A DNA stretch of 38,650 bases from Pseudomonadota bacterium (GCA_018897105.1 JAHILF010000023.1:1-38650), one strand, 5' to 3'. Shown: positions 26,293-34,419, counted from the first letter of the stretch. Notes: generated by a model not told the origin, from the letters alone. A program made the numbers and translations.

Positions 26293-26922
26293 ATGCGCAA
26301 GCTATTACATCTTTTTGAAAACAATAAAAAATGGGCGGCAAAGACTACGGAGTCCGCCCCTGATTTCTTCCTGAGACTGTCAAAGCAACAGAGTCCCAAG
26401 TATTTATGGATCGGCTGTGCCGACAGCCGCGTGCCGGCAAATCAGATTGTCGGCCTGCTGCCGGGAGAGATCTTTGTTCACCGCAATATTGCCAATGTGG
26501 TGGTCCATACCGACCTGAACTGCCTGTCGGTCATTCAATATGCCGTTGAGGTGCTGAAAATCGAACATATTATTGTCTGCGGCCATTATGGCTGTGGCGG
26601 CATCAAGGCAGCCCTGGAGAGCAGGGAACATGGCCTGATTGATAACTGGCTGCGGCACATCAAGGATGTTTACCGTTTTCACCAGGAAAAAATCGATGCA
26701 TTGGAGAATGAGACGGACAGATTCAGACTTCTCTGTGAACTGAATGTGGTTGAACAGGTGGCCAACGTCTGCCACACAACCATTGTCCAGAACGCCTGGA
26801 AAGCCGGGCAGGAACTGGCTGTCCATGGCTGGGTCTATGGCCTGGAGGACGGGATCATCAAAGATATGGATGTCTGCATCACCGGACCCGACGAAATTTC
26901 CGCGATTCACCGCCTGAAATAA
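26293..26922 (+). CDS. can: Beta-class carbonic anhydrase
   Basis: A 209-residue enzyme interconverting CO2 and bicarbonate. The zinc ligands C42, D44, H98 and C101 (in CADSR and GHYGC) fall at the same numbering as in E. coli Can. The D44/R46 dyad, VHRNIAN and SVIQYAVEVL are also conserved. It is a single gene, convergent with the glucan phosphorylase 24 bp away. Bicarbonate supply for anaerobic carboxylation is the likely role. Confidence 0.95.
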   Translation: MRKLLHLFENNKKWAAKTTESAPDFFLRLSKQQSPKYLWIGCADSRVPANQIVGLLPGEIFVHRNIANVVVHTDLNCLSVIQYAVEVLKIEHIIVCGHYGCGGIKAALESREHGLIDNWLRHIKDVYRFHQEKIDALENETDRFRLLCELNVVEQVANVCHTTIVQNAWKAGQELAVHGWVYGLEDGIIKDMDVCITGPDEISAIHRLK

Positions 26923-26946
26923 GCATACGGCACACAGTCTCCTGTT

Positions 26947-29094
26947 TTATGCCACCTCGGTGGTAAAACGGGCGGCTTTGCTGTAAAATTTCTCCACATA
27001 TTCCCGCACCATCCGTCTGGCTGAGAACTGGGCCGCCGTGCTTTTGATGGCATGCTTCATGACTCGCACCCAGCCGGACGGGATACCATACTCATCCACC
27101 TGGTAGTAGAGAGGGATAATTTTTTCCTCCAGCACCTGATACAGCAAGTCAGCATCGATTTTATCACGGGAACCTTCTGTATGCCCGCCGTCAAACGACC
27201 AGCCGTTCTCACCGTTATAGGCCTCAAGCCACCACCCGTCAGGGATGCTGCACTGCGGCACCCCGTTGAGCGAGGCCTTCATGCCGCTGGTGCCGCAGGC
27301 CTCCATTGGTGAAAGGGGGTTGTTCAGCCAGACATCGACCCCATGCACCAGGTACTGGGCAATCTGCTCCCCGTAATCCTCCACAAAAGCGATCCTGCCG
27401 TTAAAATCCGGGTTACGGGCGGCGTTGAAGATTTTCTGCAGCATGATTTTGCCTGGATCATCCGCCGGATGGGCCTTGCCGGCAAAGACAATCTGGATCG
27501 GCTGGTTCTGGCGGCCGAGGAGTTTTCCCAGCCGCTCTGCATCCTGCAGAATCAGATCGGCCCGTTTGTAGGTGGCAAACCTCCGGGCAAAGCCGATGGT
27601 CAACACAGAGGGGTCAAGCAGAGTACCGCAGGCCAGGGCCACTGACGGATGAGAGCGGTCATTGGTCCACCGCTGCCGGGCTCTCTCCCGGATAACATTA
27701 AAGAGCTTTATTTTCAGCCAGATGTGGGTTTTCCACAGCTCTTCATCCGGAATTTCATCGATCAGTTCCCACAGATAGGGGTTATCATGATCCGCCTGCC
27801 AGTCCGGCCCCAGATATTTGTTGAAAAGGAGCTCCATTTTCGGCTCAATCCAGGTGGGAACATGCACGCCGTTGGTCACAAAGTCAATTGTATCACCTTC
27901 TTTTTCCTCCCCTGCCCACAGCCCCTGCCACATCCGGTTGGCAACCTCACCGTGCTTTTTGCTGACGCCGTTGCGATAGCCGGACAGGCGCAGGGCAAAC
28001 GCCGTCATATTAAAACCTTTATTCGGCTCATCAGGATGAACCCCCAGATTGAGGAAGGTATCGCGATCCATTTGCAGAGAGGGCCAGAAGTCACGGAAGT
28101 ATTTGTCCATCAAGGGAAAAGGGAAAACGTCATGGCCGGCGGGAACCGGCGTATGGGTGGTAAAAACCGTGGTCTGCCGCACGTTGGTGAAGGCCTCCTC
28201 CTGGGAGAAGCCGTTCTGCAGGCGGTCCCGTAGTCTCTCAAGAAGGGCAAAGGCGGCATGCCCCTCATTGAGATGGACAATGGAGTGCTTGACATGCAGG
28301 GCCTCCAGCACCTCCATGCCCCCGATGCCCAGGACAATCTCCTGCCGCAGCCGCTGTTCCAGATCGCCGATATAGAGCCTGGCGGAAATCCCCCGGTTCC
28401 AGGGATCATTTTCTTCGATGTCCGTATCGAGAAGATAGAGAGGCACCCGGCCCACATCAACTTTCCATACCGCCACATAAATCGGCGGGTCAACCACCGG
28501 CACCTGAACGATAAGATGGTTGCCGTTGCCGTCGAAAACCTTTGAAATCGCAGCCTGATTGCGGTCGAGCTGGATGCTGATATTTTCCTGCCAGCCCGAT
28601 TCACTGATCCGCTGGTTGACATACCCTTCCGGATACATGAACCCCACGGCAATGAGCGGCACACTCAGATCGCTGCATTCCTTGATGAAATCACCGGCAA
28701 GAAAGCCCAGGCCACCCGCATAAAAAGGCAGTGAGCGATGCAGGCCGTATTCGGCGCTGAAATAGGCTATGGTCACCTGGGAAGGATTGTCGGCGTCAGG
28801 GAAAAGTGAACAGAGCCTGTTGGCCATATATTTACGATAGCGGGACATGACCAGATCATAATAGCGAATATAATCAGTCTTTTTCGCCGCGGCCTCCAGC
28901 ACCTCCCGGGGCAGATCCCGCAGCATTTTGTCAGGATTGTGCACACTTGCCTTCCAGGCCTGCCGGTCAATCATTTTAAAAAGCATGCGGGCGGCAGGGT
29001 TCCAGCTCCACCAGAGATTCTCGGCCAGATCGGCAAGCCCGCCCAGCCGGGCGGGCAGATTAGGAAACTCCACGGACACATTATGATTATTCAC
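26947..29094 (-). CDS. Alpha-glucan phosphorylase, archaeal/bacterial short type (GT35)
   Basis: A 715-residue phosphorylase of the alpha-glucan-phosphorylase branch (TIGR02094-like), clearly distinct from the 829-residue GlgP upstream. NLWWSWNPAARMLF at the N terminus, AYFSAEYGLHRSLPFYAGGLG and VHLNEGHAAFALLE are typical. The PLP site reads ACGTSGMKASLNG with lysine near residue 606. I prefer GTG 29094 (MNNHNVSVEFP) because homologues begin there; GTG 29151 is the longest frame and neither has a strong ribosome site. It probably acts on glycogen or maltodextrin, complementing GlgP. Confidence 0.92.
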   Translation of the reverse strand: MNNHNVSVEFPNLPARLGGLADLAENLWWSWNPAARMLFKMIDRQAWKASVHNPDKMLRDLPREVLEAAAKKTDYIRYYDLVMSRYRKYMANRLCSLFPDADNPSQVTIAYFSAEYGLHRSLPFYAGGLGFLAGDFIKECSDLSVPLIAVGFMYPEGYVNQRISESGWQENISIQLDRNQAAISKVFDGNGNHLIVQVPVVDPPIYVAVWKVDVGRVPLYLLDTDIEENDPWNRGISARLYIGDLEQRLRQEIVLGIGGMEVLEALHVKHSIVHLNEGHAAFALLERLRDRLQNGFSQEEAFTNVRQTTVFTTHTPVPAGHDVFPFPLMDKYFRDFWPSLQMDRDTFLNLGVHPDEPNKGFNMTAFALRLSGYRNGVSKKHGEVANRMWQGLWAGEEKEGDTIDFVTNGVHVPTWIEPKMELLFNKYLGPDWQADHDNPYLWELIDEIPDEELWKTHIWLKIKLFNVIRERARQRWTNDRSHPSVALACGTLLDPSVLTIGFARRFATYKRADLILQDAERLGKLLGRQNQPIQIVFAGKAHPADDPGKIMLQKIFNAARNPDFNGRIAFVEDYGEQIAQYLVHGVDVWLNNPLSPMEACGTSGMKASLNGVPQCSIPDGWWLEAYNGENGWSFDGGHTEGSRDKIDADLLYQVLEEKIIPLYYQVDEYGIPSGWVRVMKHAIKSTAAQFSARRMVREYVEKFYSKAARFTTEVA

Positions 29095-29275
29095 GGCAGG
29101 CAATCCTTTATTCCTCAAAAACTTCAGGCGAATGTCTGACAATCTCCGCACTGATCAGATAAATGACATCCTTAGTATCTTCAATTTTCCCCTGCACTAC
29201 TCAGAAACCGGCCTATCCTGCGATCAACCCCAGACTCCCGGGCTCTCCCCCGGCAAAAACCGAAAAAACAAAACA

Positions 29276-29593
29276 TCATCCCATGCGGCGCCGGAGTTCC
29301 TCCAGTTCCTCAAGCAGATCAATGATCAGGGCAGCACCCGGCAGATTGACCCGGAGATCCTGCTGCAGGCGCAAGGCCACCTGCACCCGCCGGACCTCAT
29401 AGCATCTGAAACGCCATTCCGTAGGCCTCCTGCCCTGGGGCTCAAGCAGTCCTTCCTCGATCATCGCCAAAATCGCTTCCCCACTGATATCGCAGATTTC
29501 ACACAATTCTTCGAAAGAAAGCCTGGCCTGATCGTCAAGGATCATGCCGGTCAGCGGCTGAAACAGATAATTTTGGTCTCTTTTATTTGCCAT
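29276..29593 (-). CDS. cbpM: CbpM-like modulator of the DnaJ-type co-chaperone CbpA
   Basis: A 105-residue protein with a MerR-like helical start (LSFEELCEICDISGEAILAM at about 26-45, then EGLLEP) and a C-terminal coiled helix (DLLEELEELRRRMG). It sits 3 nt after the cbpA-like gene, the standard arrangement in which CbpM restrains CbpA. It is short and has no further DNA-binding elements. Confidence 0.82.
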   Translation of the reverse strand: MANKRDQNYLFQPLTGMILDDQARLSFEELCEICDISGEAILAMIEEGLLEPQGRRPTEWRFRCYEVRRVQVALRLQQDLRVNLPGAALIIDLLEELEELRRRMG

Positions 29594-29596
29594 ATC

Positions 29597-30544
29597 TCAG
29601 ACTCCAAGAGCGCTGCGCGGATTCATCGGCATGACGGCCGCCATCTTTTCATAGATTTCCTTTGCTGCCTCCGAGTCAGCCCTGGGCACAACCACCTTCA
29701 GGACCACGAACTGGTCACCGGCGGTTGTGCCGGGCAACCCCTTGTTTTTCAGACGCAGCTTCTGCCCTGACTGGGAACCGGCTGGAATTTTCATCTCAAC
29801 CCGGCCGCCCAGGGTCGGGACCGGGACCGTTGCGCCAAGTGCCGCCTCCCATGGGGTTATCGGCAGTTCCAGATAAATGTCCTTTTTATCGGTCCGGAAC
29901 AGACGATGGGGATGAAAGGCGACTTCTATATAAAGATCTCCCCGGGGACCGCCGCCGAAGCCCTGGCCTCCCTGCTGGGCCAGACGGATGGACTGGCCTT
30001 CCATGATCCCCTTGGGAATGCGCACGTTCAATGTATGCGGCCGCACAACTATCCGGCCCGTCTCGTCCACTTCGGTAAGCTGCAGCGTAATGATCTGCAC
30101 CGAACCGGTAAAGGAATCCTCAAGATTGATCATGATCTTGGCATGGTGATCCTCGCCTTTGGCTCGTATGCCGCCACGACGCCCATGAAAGCTCCGTCCC
30201 ATGCCGGCCCCTCCGAACAGCTCCTCAAAAAAATCGCTGTAATTTCCCGAGGCATCGCTAAAACCACCTCCACGGAACTCAAAGCCGGCATTCCAGTCAG
30301 GCGGCGGCCGAAACTCCTGCCCCTCCTGCCAGCTGCTGCCGATGTGGTCATAGGCCGTTCTTTTTTCCGGATCCTTCAATACCTCATAGGCCTCGCCGAT
30401 TTCCTTGAAATATTTTTCCGCATCCGCATCCTTGTTGACATCCGGGTGAAATTTGCGGGCCAGTTTCCTGTAGGCCCTTTTGATTTCATCCTGGCCGGCG
30501 TCCCTTTCAACGCCAAGGGTCTTATAATAATCCTTGTATTCCAT
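29597..30544 (-). CDS. cbpA: CbpA-type DnaJ co-chaperone (zinc-finger-less)
   Basis: A 315-residue Hsp40. The J-domain (about 1-70) carries HPD at residues 33-35 and stimulates DnaK. A Gly/Phe-rich linker (about 75-125, FRGGGFSDASGNYSDFFEEL) leads to two DnaJ C-terminal substrate-binding beta domains (about 130-300, GQSIRLAQQGGQGFGGGPRG and GQKLRLKNKGLPG). The Cys-rich zinc finger of DnaJ is missing, as in CbpA. It starts 16 nt after the acyl-CoA synthetase beta subunit and is followed by cbpM. Confidence 0.92.
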   Translation of the reverse strand: MEYKDYYKTLGVERDAGQDEIKRAYRKLARKFHPDVNKDADAEKYFKEIGEAYEVLKDPEKRTAYDHIGSSWQEGQEFRPPPDWNAGFEFRGGGFSDASGNYSDFFEELFGGAGMGRSFHGRRGGIRAKGEDHHAKIMINLEDSFTGSVQIITLQLTEVDETGRIVVRPHTLNVRIPKGIMEGQSIRLAQQGGQGFGGGPRGDLYIEVAFHPHRLFRTDKKDIYLELPITPWEAALGATVPVPTLGGRVEMKIPAGSQSGQKLRLKNKGLPGTTAGDQFVVLKVVVPRADSEAAKEIYEKMAAVMPMNPRSALGV

Positions 30545-30560
30545 CCGGTCCTCGTATCCT

Positions 30561-31289
30561 CTATCCGGTAACAGACGGATCAGCCTCGCCTGTTTTCAGA
30601 AAAACATCGCCGAGCATGATACGGGCATCGGCAATGACGCAGCCCTCCCCGGAACAGAGCAGGGGGTTCAGATCAATCGACTCAATATAGGGGGCCATGT
30701 CCTGCACCAACTCGGCGAAATCAACCAGCACCCGGACCAGCTTCTCTTTATTGACTGCCTCCCTGCCGCGGTAACCGGACAGCAGTTGCCCGCCCTTCAG
30801 CTCATGCAGCATGGAGTGAACATCCGATGCGGTCAGGGGCGCCATCCTGATGGCCACGTCACCATAGATCTCCACACTGGTGCCGCCGATGCCGAGCAGA
30901 ATAATCAGCCCGAACTGGTAGTCCATCTTGGCCCCCACGATCAACTCAATGCCGGTTACCATTTCTTCCAGCAGCAGTCCGACAAAACCGGGTAACCCGC
31001 TGACCTTTTCATAAAACTGTTGCAGTTGGCGGTCGTCTTTAATGCCCACCGCCACACCGCCCACCTCCGACTTATGGATCACCTCGGGAGAAACGACCTT
31101 TGCCACCAGGGGATAGCCGATTGACGCGGCACTTTGCAGACTTTCCTGCAGATCCAGAGCCCAGGCAAAGCGGGGCACCGGCAGAGCGGCTGAGGCGAAA
31201 AGCCCCTTGGCTTCAGGCTCCAGCAGCCAGCCGTTCTCCCTGCCACGGTGCAGCATATCCATCATCGCTTTGGTCAACACAGCCGGCAT
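30561..31289 (-). CDS. acdB: ADP-forming acyl-CoA (acetyl-CoA) synthetase beta subunit, ATP-grasp
   Basis: A 242-residue ATP-grasp subunit that pairs with the alpha subunit to make ATP from acyl-CoA, ADP and phosphate (reversible). IGYPLVAKVVSPEVIHKSEVGGVAVG (shown in part), LLEEMVTGIELIVGAKMDYQFG and DLNPLLCSGEGCVIADARI are typical of the ATP-grasp_5 family, including the E/DLNPL metal loop. It overlaps the alpha-subunit gene by 16 nt and precedes cbpA by 16 nt. It is about the size of archaeal-type beta subunits. Confidence 0.9.
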   Translation of the reverse strand: MPAVLTKAMMDMLHRGRENGWLLEPEAKGLFASAALPVPRFAWALDLQESLQSAASIGYPLVAKVVSPEVIHKSEVGGVAVGIKDDRQLQQFYEKVSGLPGFVGLLLEEMVTGIELIVGAKMDYQFGLIILLGIGGTSVEIYGDVAIRMAPLTASDVHSMLHELKGGQLLSGYRGREAVNKEKLVRVLVDFAELVQDMAPYIESIDLNPLLCSGEGCVIADARIMLGDVFLKTGEADPSVTG

Positions 31290-32644
31290 CTCCTGAGTAC
31301 AGAGGTCATATGAACAGCGCTTTCAATCGAGGATGCCACCGGGACCCGGTTAAGTTCAAAGCCCTCGATGAGCATCCGGTACTTTTCAACATGGGGCACA
31401 TAGGCGATCAGGGGCTTGCCGTGGCGCCGGTATACCTTGCTGAGCCGCGCCCCGAGATCAGCGCTGATGCCGGGCAGATAAGGCAGCATGAGCAGCAGGA
31501 TGCTGTCGATGTCAGCGATCTCGCAGAAGGCCTCCACCGCGGCGATAAAGTCGTTCTCCACCGCGCTGCCGGTCAGGTCAACGGGATTGGCCACCGAGGC
31601 GATGGTGCGTATGCTCTCGGACAGACTGTTGCGCAGTGACTGCTGCACGGCTTCGGTAAAACGCGGCACGGCGAGCCCGCCGCCCACGCAGGCGTCCACC
31701 GCCATGGCCCCGTGGCCGCCGCTGCCGCTGATAATACCCACCCGTCCCTTGATCACGGTATCGGGATAGCAGCTCAAGGCCTCACAGAAGGAAACAAGTT
31801 CCAATTCATTGCGCGCCTCAATGATGCCGTACTGGGCGAGGACGGAGGCAAACACCCGGTAATCGCCGGCCAGGGAGGCGGTATGGCTTGACACGGCCGC
31901 ACTTCCCTCGCTGGTCTTGCCGGCCTTGAGAACAATAACCGGCTTGCGGCATTTTGCCGCCCGCTGGACAAAGGCTCGGCCCTCATTCTTGGCAAAACCC
32001 TCCACATAGAAAACGATGACCCCGGTGCGTGGATCGTCATCAAGGAATTCCAGCAACTGCAGTTCGCGGATATAGGCCTTGTTGCCGATGCTGATGGCGC
32101 TTGATATGCCGACACCCTCCCGGGCAAATTTAACCAGCAGATCAACGAGGATACCGCCGCTCTGACTGACCACGGCCACATCACCGGCGACAGGCTGCAC
32201 CATGCGCTCCGTCGGCAGAAAGAATGTATCCACCACCCCGGGGGAGTAGATACCCAGACAGTTGGGGCCGACAAAGGGGAAACCGGCCCCGGCGGCAATG
32301 CTGACCAGGCGGGCCTGCAGATCATCCTGACCCACCTCGGAAAAACCGCCGGAGATGACAATGGCGCTTTTGACAGCCGCGCCGATGCATTCCTCAAGCA
32401 CGGCAGGCACATATTCGGCGCGCACCGCTATCACCGCCAGATCGATGCTGCCCGGAATGGCGCTCACGGAAGGAAAGACCTGCTCGCCGTCGATTGCGCC
32501 GCCCTTGACATTCACCGCATAGGTCTTGACCGGATAACGCAGCAGATTCTTGAAAAAGATGACATTGGCTGGATGCCGGTCATTACTGGCCGACACCCCG
32601 ATGACCGCCACCGATTGCGGGGTAAACAGAGGGGAAAGGTTCAT
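31274..32644 (-). CDS. acdA: ADP-forming acyl-CoA (acetyl-CoA) synthetase alpha subunit, CoA-binding
   Basis: A 456-residue CoA-binding/ligase subunit. The N-terminal Rossmann-like CoA-binding domain (PQSVAVIGVSASNDRHPANV, about 9-28) is followed by ligase-CoA domains (VAVVSQSGGILVDLLVKFA and the catalytic-His region SSHTASLAGD near 255). With the beta subunit it forms acyl phosphate, phospho-His and ATP. Substrate may be acetate, propionate or aryl acids. The start overlaps the lapA stop in ATGA. Confidence 0.9.
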   Translation of the reverse strand: MNLSPLFTPQSVAVIGVSASNDRHPANVIFFKNLLRYPVKTYAVNVKGGAIDGEQVFPSVSAIPGSIDLAVIAVRAEYVPAVLEECIGAAVKSAIVISGGFSEVGQDDLQARLVSIAAGAGFPFVGPNCLGIYSPGVVDTFFLPTERMVQPVAGDVAVVSQSGGILVDLLVKFAREGVGISSAISIGNKAYIRELQLLEFLDDDPRTGVIVFYVEGFAKNEGRAFVQRAAKCRKPVIVLKAGKTSEGSAAVSSHTASLAGDYRVFASVLAQYGIIEARNELELVSFCEALSCYPDTVIKGRVGIISGSGGHGAMAVDACVGGGLAVPRFTEAVQQSLRNSLSESIRTIASVANPVDLTGSAVENDFIAAVEAFCEIADIDSILLLMLPYLPGISADLGARLSKVYRRHGKPLIAYVPHVEKYRMLIEGFELNRVPVASSIESAVHMTSVLRRCRLC

Positions 32645-32889
32645 GCATCCCTCCCGGTATCATCTTTCCATTGCGAAAAGTCGGCATCATTAGTGAGGGC
32701 GTTTCTGCGGTAGGAGCCGAGCAGGAAACCGAGGAGAATGCCGATGCCCAGGACAAGAAACAGCATGAGCGCCCGGGACAGCGAAAACTGCCAGAACAAA
32801 AAACGGATACTTATCATTTCCGTATTCTGCAGGGTAAAAATAATCACCCCCAGCAAAAGCGCCATTGCCAGGCCGAGCTTCTTCTTCAT
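32641..32889 (-). CDS. lapA: LapA-like two-helix inner-membrane protein (DUF1049)
   Basis: An 82-residue protein with helices at about 4-22 and 38-60 and an Arg-containing C-terminal tail (SYRRNALTNDADF). This is typical of LapA, which assists LPS assembly with LapB and FtsH. I chose ATG 32889 because GGGGGG lies 5 nt upstream; the longer frame has no site. It is translationally coupled by ATGA overlap to acdA, an unusual partner, and no lapB is in view. Confidence 0.78.
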   Translation of the reverse strand: MKKKLGLAMALLLGVIIFTLQNTEMISIRFLFWQFSLSRALMLFLVLGIGILLGFLLGSYRRNALTNDADFSQWKDDTGRDA

Positions 32890-33258
32890 AATCCCCCCTG
32901 GATCAATCTCGGGAGAGGCGCTGCCCTCCACGGAGAAAAACCATGTCCTGCTGTTTGTCATTTGGAAACTTCCTATCACTATAACAAATGCATTCGACAG
33001 AAGAAAACAAATGTTAAAAAAAATACTGTTTTTAAGCGATGTTGCGTGATAAGTAGAAATTGAACCTTGCCCGGATCAGCACGGCACAGCGCAGTCAGGC
33101 AGGTTGCAGCCTGCTTCGAACAGGCAACCAAGACGTCATTCCGGGCAAGCGAAGCGCGACCCGGAATCCATGGCATCCCGCTGGAGTTTATCCCCCCGAG
33201 GGGGGCGGCGGGAATGGCATGATGGCAACATCTTGATTGCAAACTGGAATAAGGAGAA
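32890..33258. other. Divergent intergenic region with repeats
   Basis: A 369-bp gap between lapA (minus) and yjbQ (plus) with no supportable gene. It holds the REP-like hairpin at 33134-33170 and, at 33039-33054, ATGTTGCGTGATAAGT, which matches the left-end box of the RIT element in 14 of 16 positions. The stretch near 33000-33040 is AT-rich and could carry promoters. Confidence 0.45.
33134..33170. repeat. REP-like palindromic unit
   Basis: ATTCCGGG (33138-33145) and CCCGGAAT (33160-33167), in a CGTC...CCATGG context, match the unit at 66-93 in this window and common proteobacterial intergenic repeats. Confidence 0.6.
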
Positions 33259-33684
33259 ATGATCAAAATGAAAAGCTTTCACAAGGAACTCTGGTTTGAG
33301 GTGCCCACCCGCCGGGCTTTTATCAATATCACCCCCCAGGTGGAAAAATGCCTGTCGGAAAGCGGCATCAAAGAGGGTCTGCTGCTGTGCAACGCCATGC
33401 ACATCACCGCCTCGGTCTTTATCAACGACGACGAGTCCGGTCTGCACCATGATTACGATGTCTGGCTGGAAAAGCTTGCCCCCCATGAACCTGTTTCCCA
33501 GTATCGCCATAACGGTTACGAGGATAATGCCGATGCCCACCTGAAAAGGCAGGTGATGGGGCGCGAGGTCGTTGTGGCGGTGACCGAAGGCAAACTCCAC
33601 TTCGGCACCTGGGAGCAGATTTTTTATGGCGAATTTGACGGCCGCCGCAGAAAAAGGGTTCTGGTGAAGATCATCGGCGAGTAG
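33259..33684 (+). CDS. yjbQ: YjbQ/UPF0047 family protein
   Basis: A 141-residue UPF0047 protein. [20 protein letters not shown] (about 40-59), [28 protein letters not shown] and [20 protein letters not shown] are the family's conserved blocks, with three His probably binding metal. Weak thiamin-phosphate synthase activity has been reported for the family; its true role is unclear. ATG 33259 is only 2 nt after AAGGAG, so ATG 33268 is also possible. The RIT element inserted about 40 bp downstream without touching it. Confidence 0.92.
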   Translation: MIKMKSFHKELWFEVPTRRAFINITPQVEKCLSESGIKEGLLLCNAMHITASVFINDDESGLHHDYDVWLEKLAPHEPVSQYRHNGYEDNADAHLKRQVMGREVVVAVTEGKLHFGTWEQIFYGEFDGRRRKRVLVKIIGE

Positions 33685-33720
33685 CAGATGGGGTAAAAGG
33701 GGGAACGTTTGACCTGACAG

Positions 33721-33750
33721 TAGTTATGTTGCGCGATTAGTTATGTTGTG
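33721..33750 (+). repeat. Left-end recombinase-site boxes (direct repeats)
   Basis: TAGTTATGTTG occurs twice, at 33721-33731 and 33738-33748, period 17. The outer copy contributes the terminal inverted repeat. The inner copy continues TGTC instead of CGCG. Paired boxes fit binding by more than one recombinase subunit. Confidence 0.65.
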
Positions 33751-33857
33751 TCTTTTTCTTCTCTGTTTGCTTTTCTTTTTCCCTTCCGTAGTTCTTTTTT
33801 TTTATCTCTTCTTCATCCTTTTTCTTTGCATCTTGTTCCTTTTCTTTCTTTTCTTGA
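33751..33857. other. Pyrimidine tract at the element's left end
   Basis: About 100 nt of almost pure C/T on the plus strand (TTTTTC, TTCTTT and TTTTTTTT runs). On the opposite strand it would encode a Lys/Glu-rich peptide (33737-33952), which I do not call as a gene. It may be a spacer, an unwinding region or part of an antisense transcript. Confidence 0.6.
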
Positions 33858-33864
33858 ATAATCA

Positions 33865-33997
33865 GTACTTGGAAAGTACCCATAACGAACGAAAGGCCCG
33901 AAGCAGCCACTTCGAGCCTTTCTACGGACATCCCGTAAATACGGAAGCCCAACCAGCACCTTCATAATAACCACGGCTTCCGTTTTTGCGCAAGTAC
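33865..33997 (+). ncRNA. Candidate structured RNA or leader of the RIT element
   Basis: Potential stems: GTACTTG (33865-33871) with CAAGTAC (33991-33997) as a closing helix; GAAAGGC-C-CGAAG (33891-33903) with CTTCG-A-GCCTTTC (33910-33922) as a 12-bp arm with one mismatch and a 6-nt loop; ACGGAAGCC (33941-33949) with GGCTTCCGT (33975-33983), 9 bp, followed by TTTTT. GTACTT can alternatively pair locally with AAGTAC (33874-33879), so two folds compete. The zinc-ribbon ATG follows 7 nt after the closing arm. It could be a regulatory leader, an attenuator or a separate element RNA. Nothing known matches. Confidence 0.45.
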
Positions 33998-34003
33998 GCA
34001 AGA

Positions 34004-34168
34004 ATGGAAATCACTTTACTGAAGGCTGTTTCGTGCCGGCGGTGTGCCAGGATTTTTTATATCTGCCGGAGCTGTTGGCGGGGGCAGGCCTACTGTTGTG
34101 ATGCTTGTCGGCAGACTTCCCAGCGCGAAGCACACCGCGAGCGCAGAAAAAATATCGCCAGACACTGA
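34004..34168 (+). CDS. Zinc-ribbon element protein, short (0-frame) product
   Basis: A 54-codon frame rich in paired Cys: SCRRCARIFYICRSCWRG then YCCDACRQ, giving three CxxC knuckles likely to bind zinc, then a basic tail (QREAHRERRKN). It stops at TGA 34166. The natural continuation (YRQTLKGREAHRQAERRRR, then a further CHFCG and FPRRGYGRR) lies in the -1 frame, so this is either the truncated product of programmed frameshifting or a decayed gene. ATG 34004 is 7 nt past a structured leader; TTG 33986 is a longer alternative. Ribosome site weak. I recall related ORFs before RIT recombinases in Desulfobacterota, but did not check. Confidence 0.6.
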   Translation: MEITLLKAVSCRRCARIFYICRSCWRGQAYCCDACRQTSQREAHRERRKNIARH

Positions 34169-34183
34169 AGGGCCGAGAGGCCC
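34147..34183 (+). promoter_or_regulatory. Candidate -1 programmed ribosomal frameshift site
   Basis: A_AAA_AAT (34147-34153) is an X_XXY_YYZ heptamer in the zinc-ribbon frame, 12 nt before its stop. A -1 slip leads into a frame open to 34827. A 5-bp GC stem, GGGCC-GAGA-GGCCC with a GNRA loop (34170-34183), lies 16 nt downstream, farther than the usual 5-9 nt, and no upstream Shine-Dalgarno-like stimulator is obvious. The signal is therefore partial. Confidence 0.45.
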
Positions 34184-34419
34184 ACCGGCAAGCAGAAAGA
34201 AGGCGAAGAAGGCACGATCCGCAAAAAACCGTGGCTGATGCATCTTCAACACCCGCTTTTCCGCATGATAAGCTCCCTCACGATGTCCCGTTTAGCATTG
34301 CCTGCTGCCATTTTTGCGGTGAAGGCGGTGTGGTTGTGGCGCATTTTCCACGGCGGGGCTATGGGAGAAGATATTTACAGCGATCAGTATCAAGCCATCT
34401 TGTCATGTTGGAGGAGCAC
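34154..34419 (+). other. Frame -1 continuation of the zinc-ribbon protein
   Basis: In this frame the sequence keeps protein-like features that complete the zinc-ribbon protein: YRQTLKGREAHRQAERRRRR, HDPQKTVADASSTP, a CCHFCG knuckle and HFPRRGYGRRYLQR. It has no start of its own that fits (the TTG at 34105 is inside the zinc-ribbon) and no stop before the HTH-like gene. Either ribosomes enter by -1 slippage and make a roughly 275-residue fusion, or an indel removed the reading frame. Confidence 0.5.

Noticed and set aside
33737-33952. 71-codon Lys/Glu-rich frame on the minus strand at the RIT left end
   Set aside because: Its low-complexity composition follows from the pyrimidine tract and the start region coincides with RNA-like hairpins; no ribosome site. 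Comparative data could revive it.
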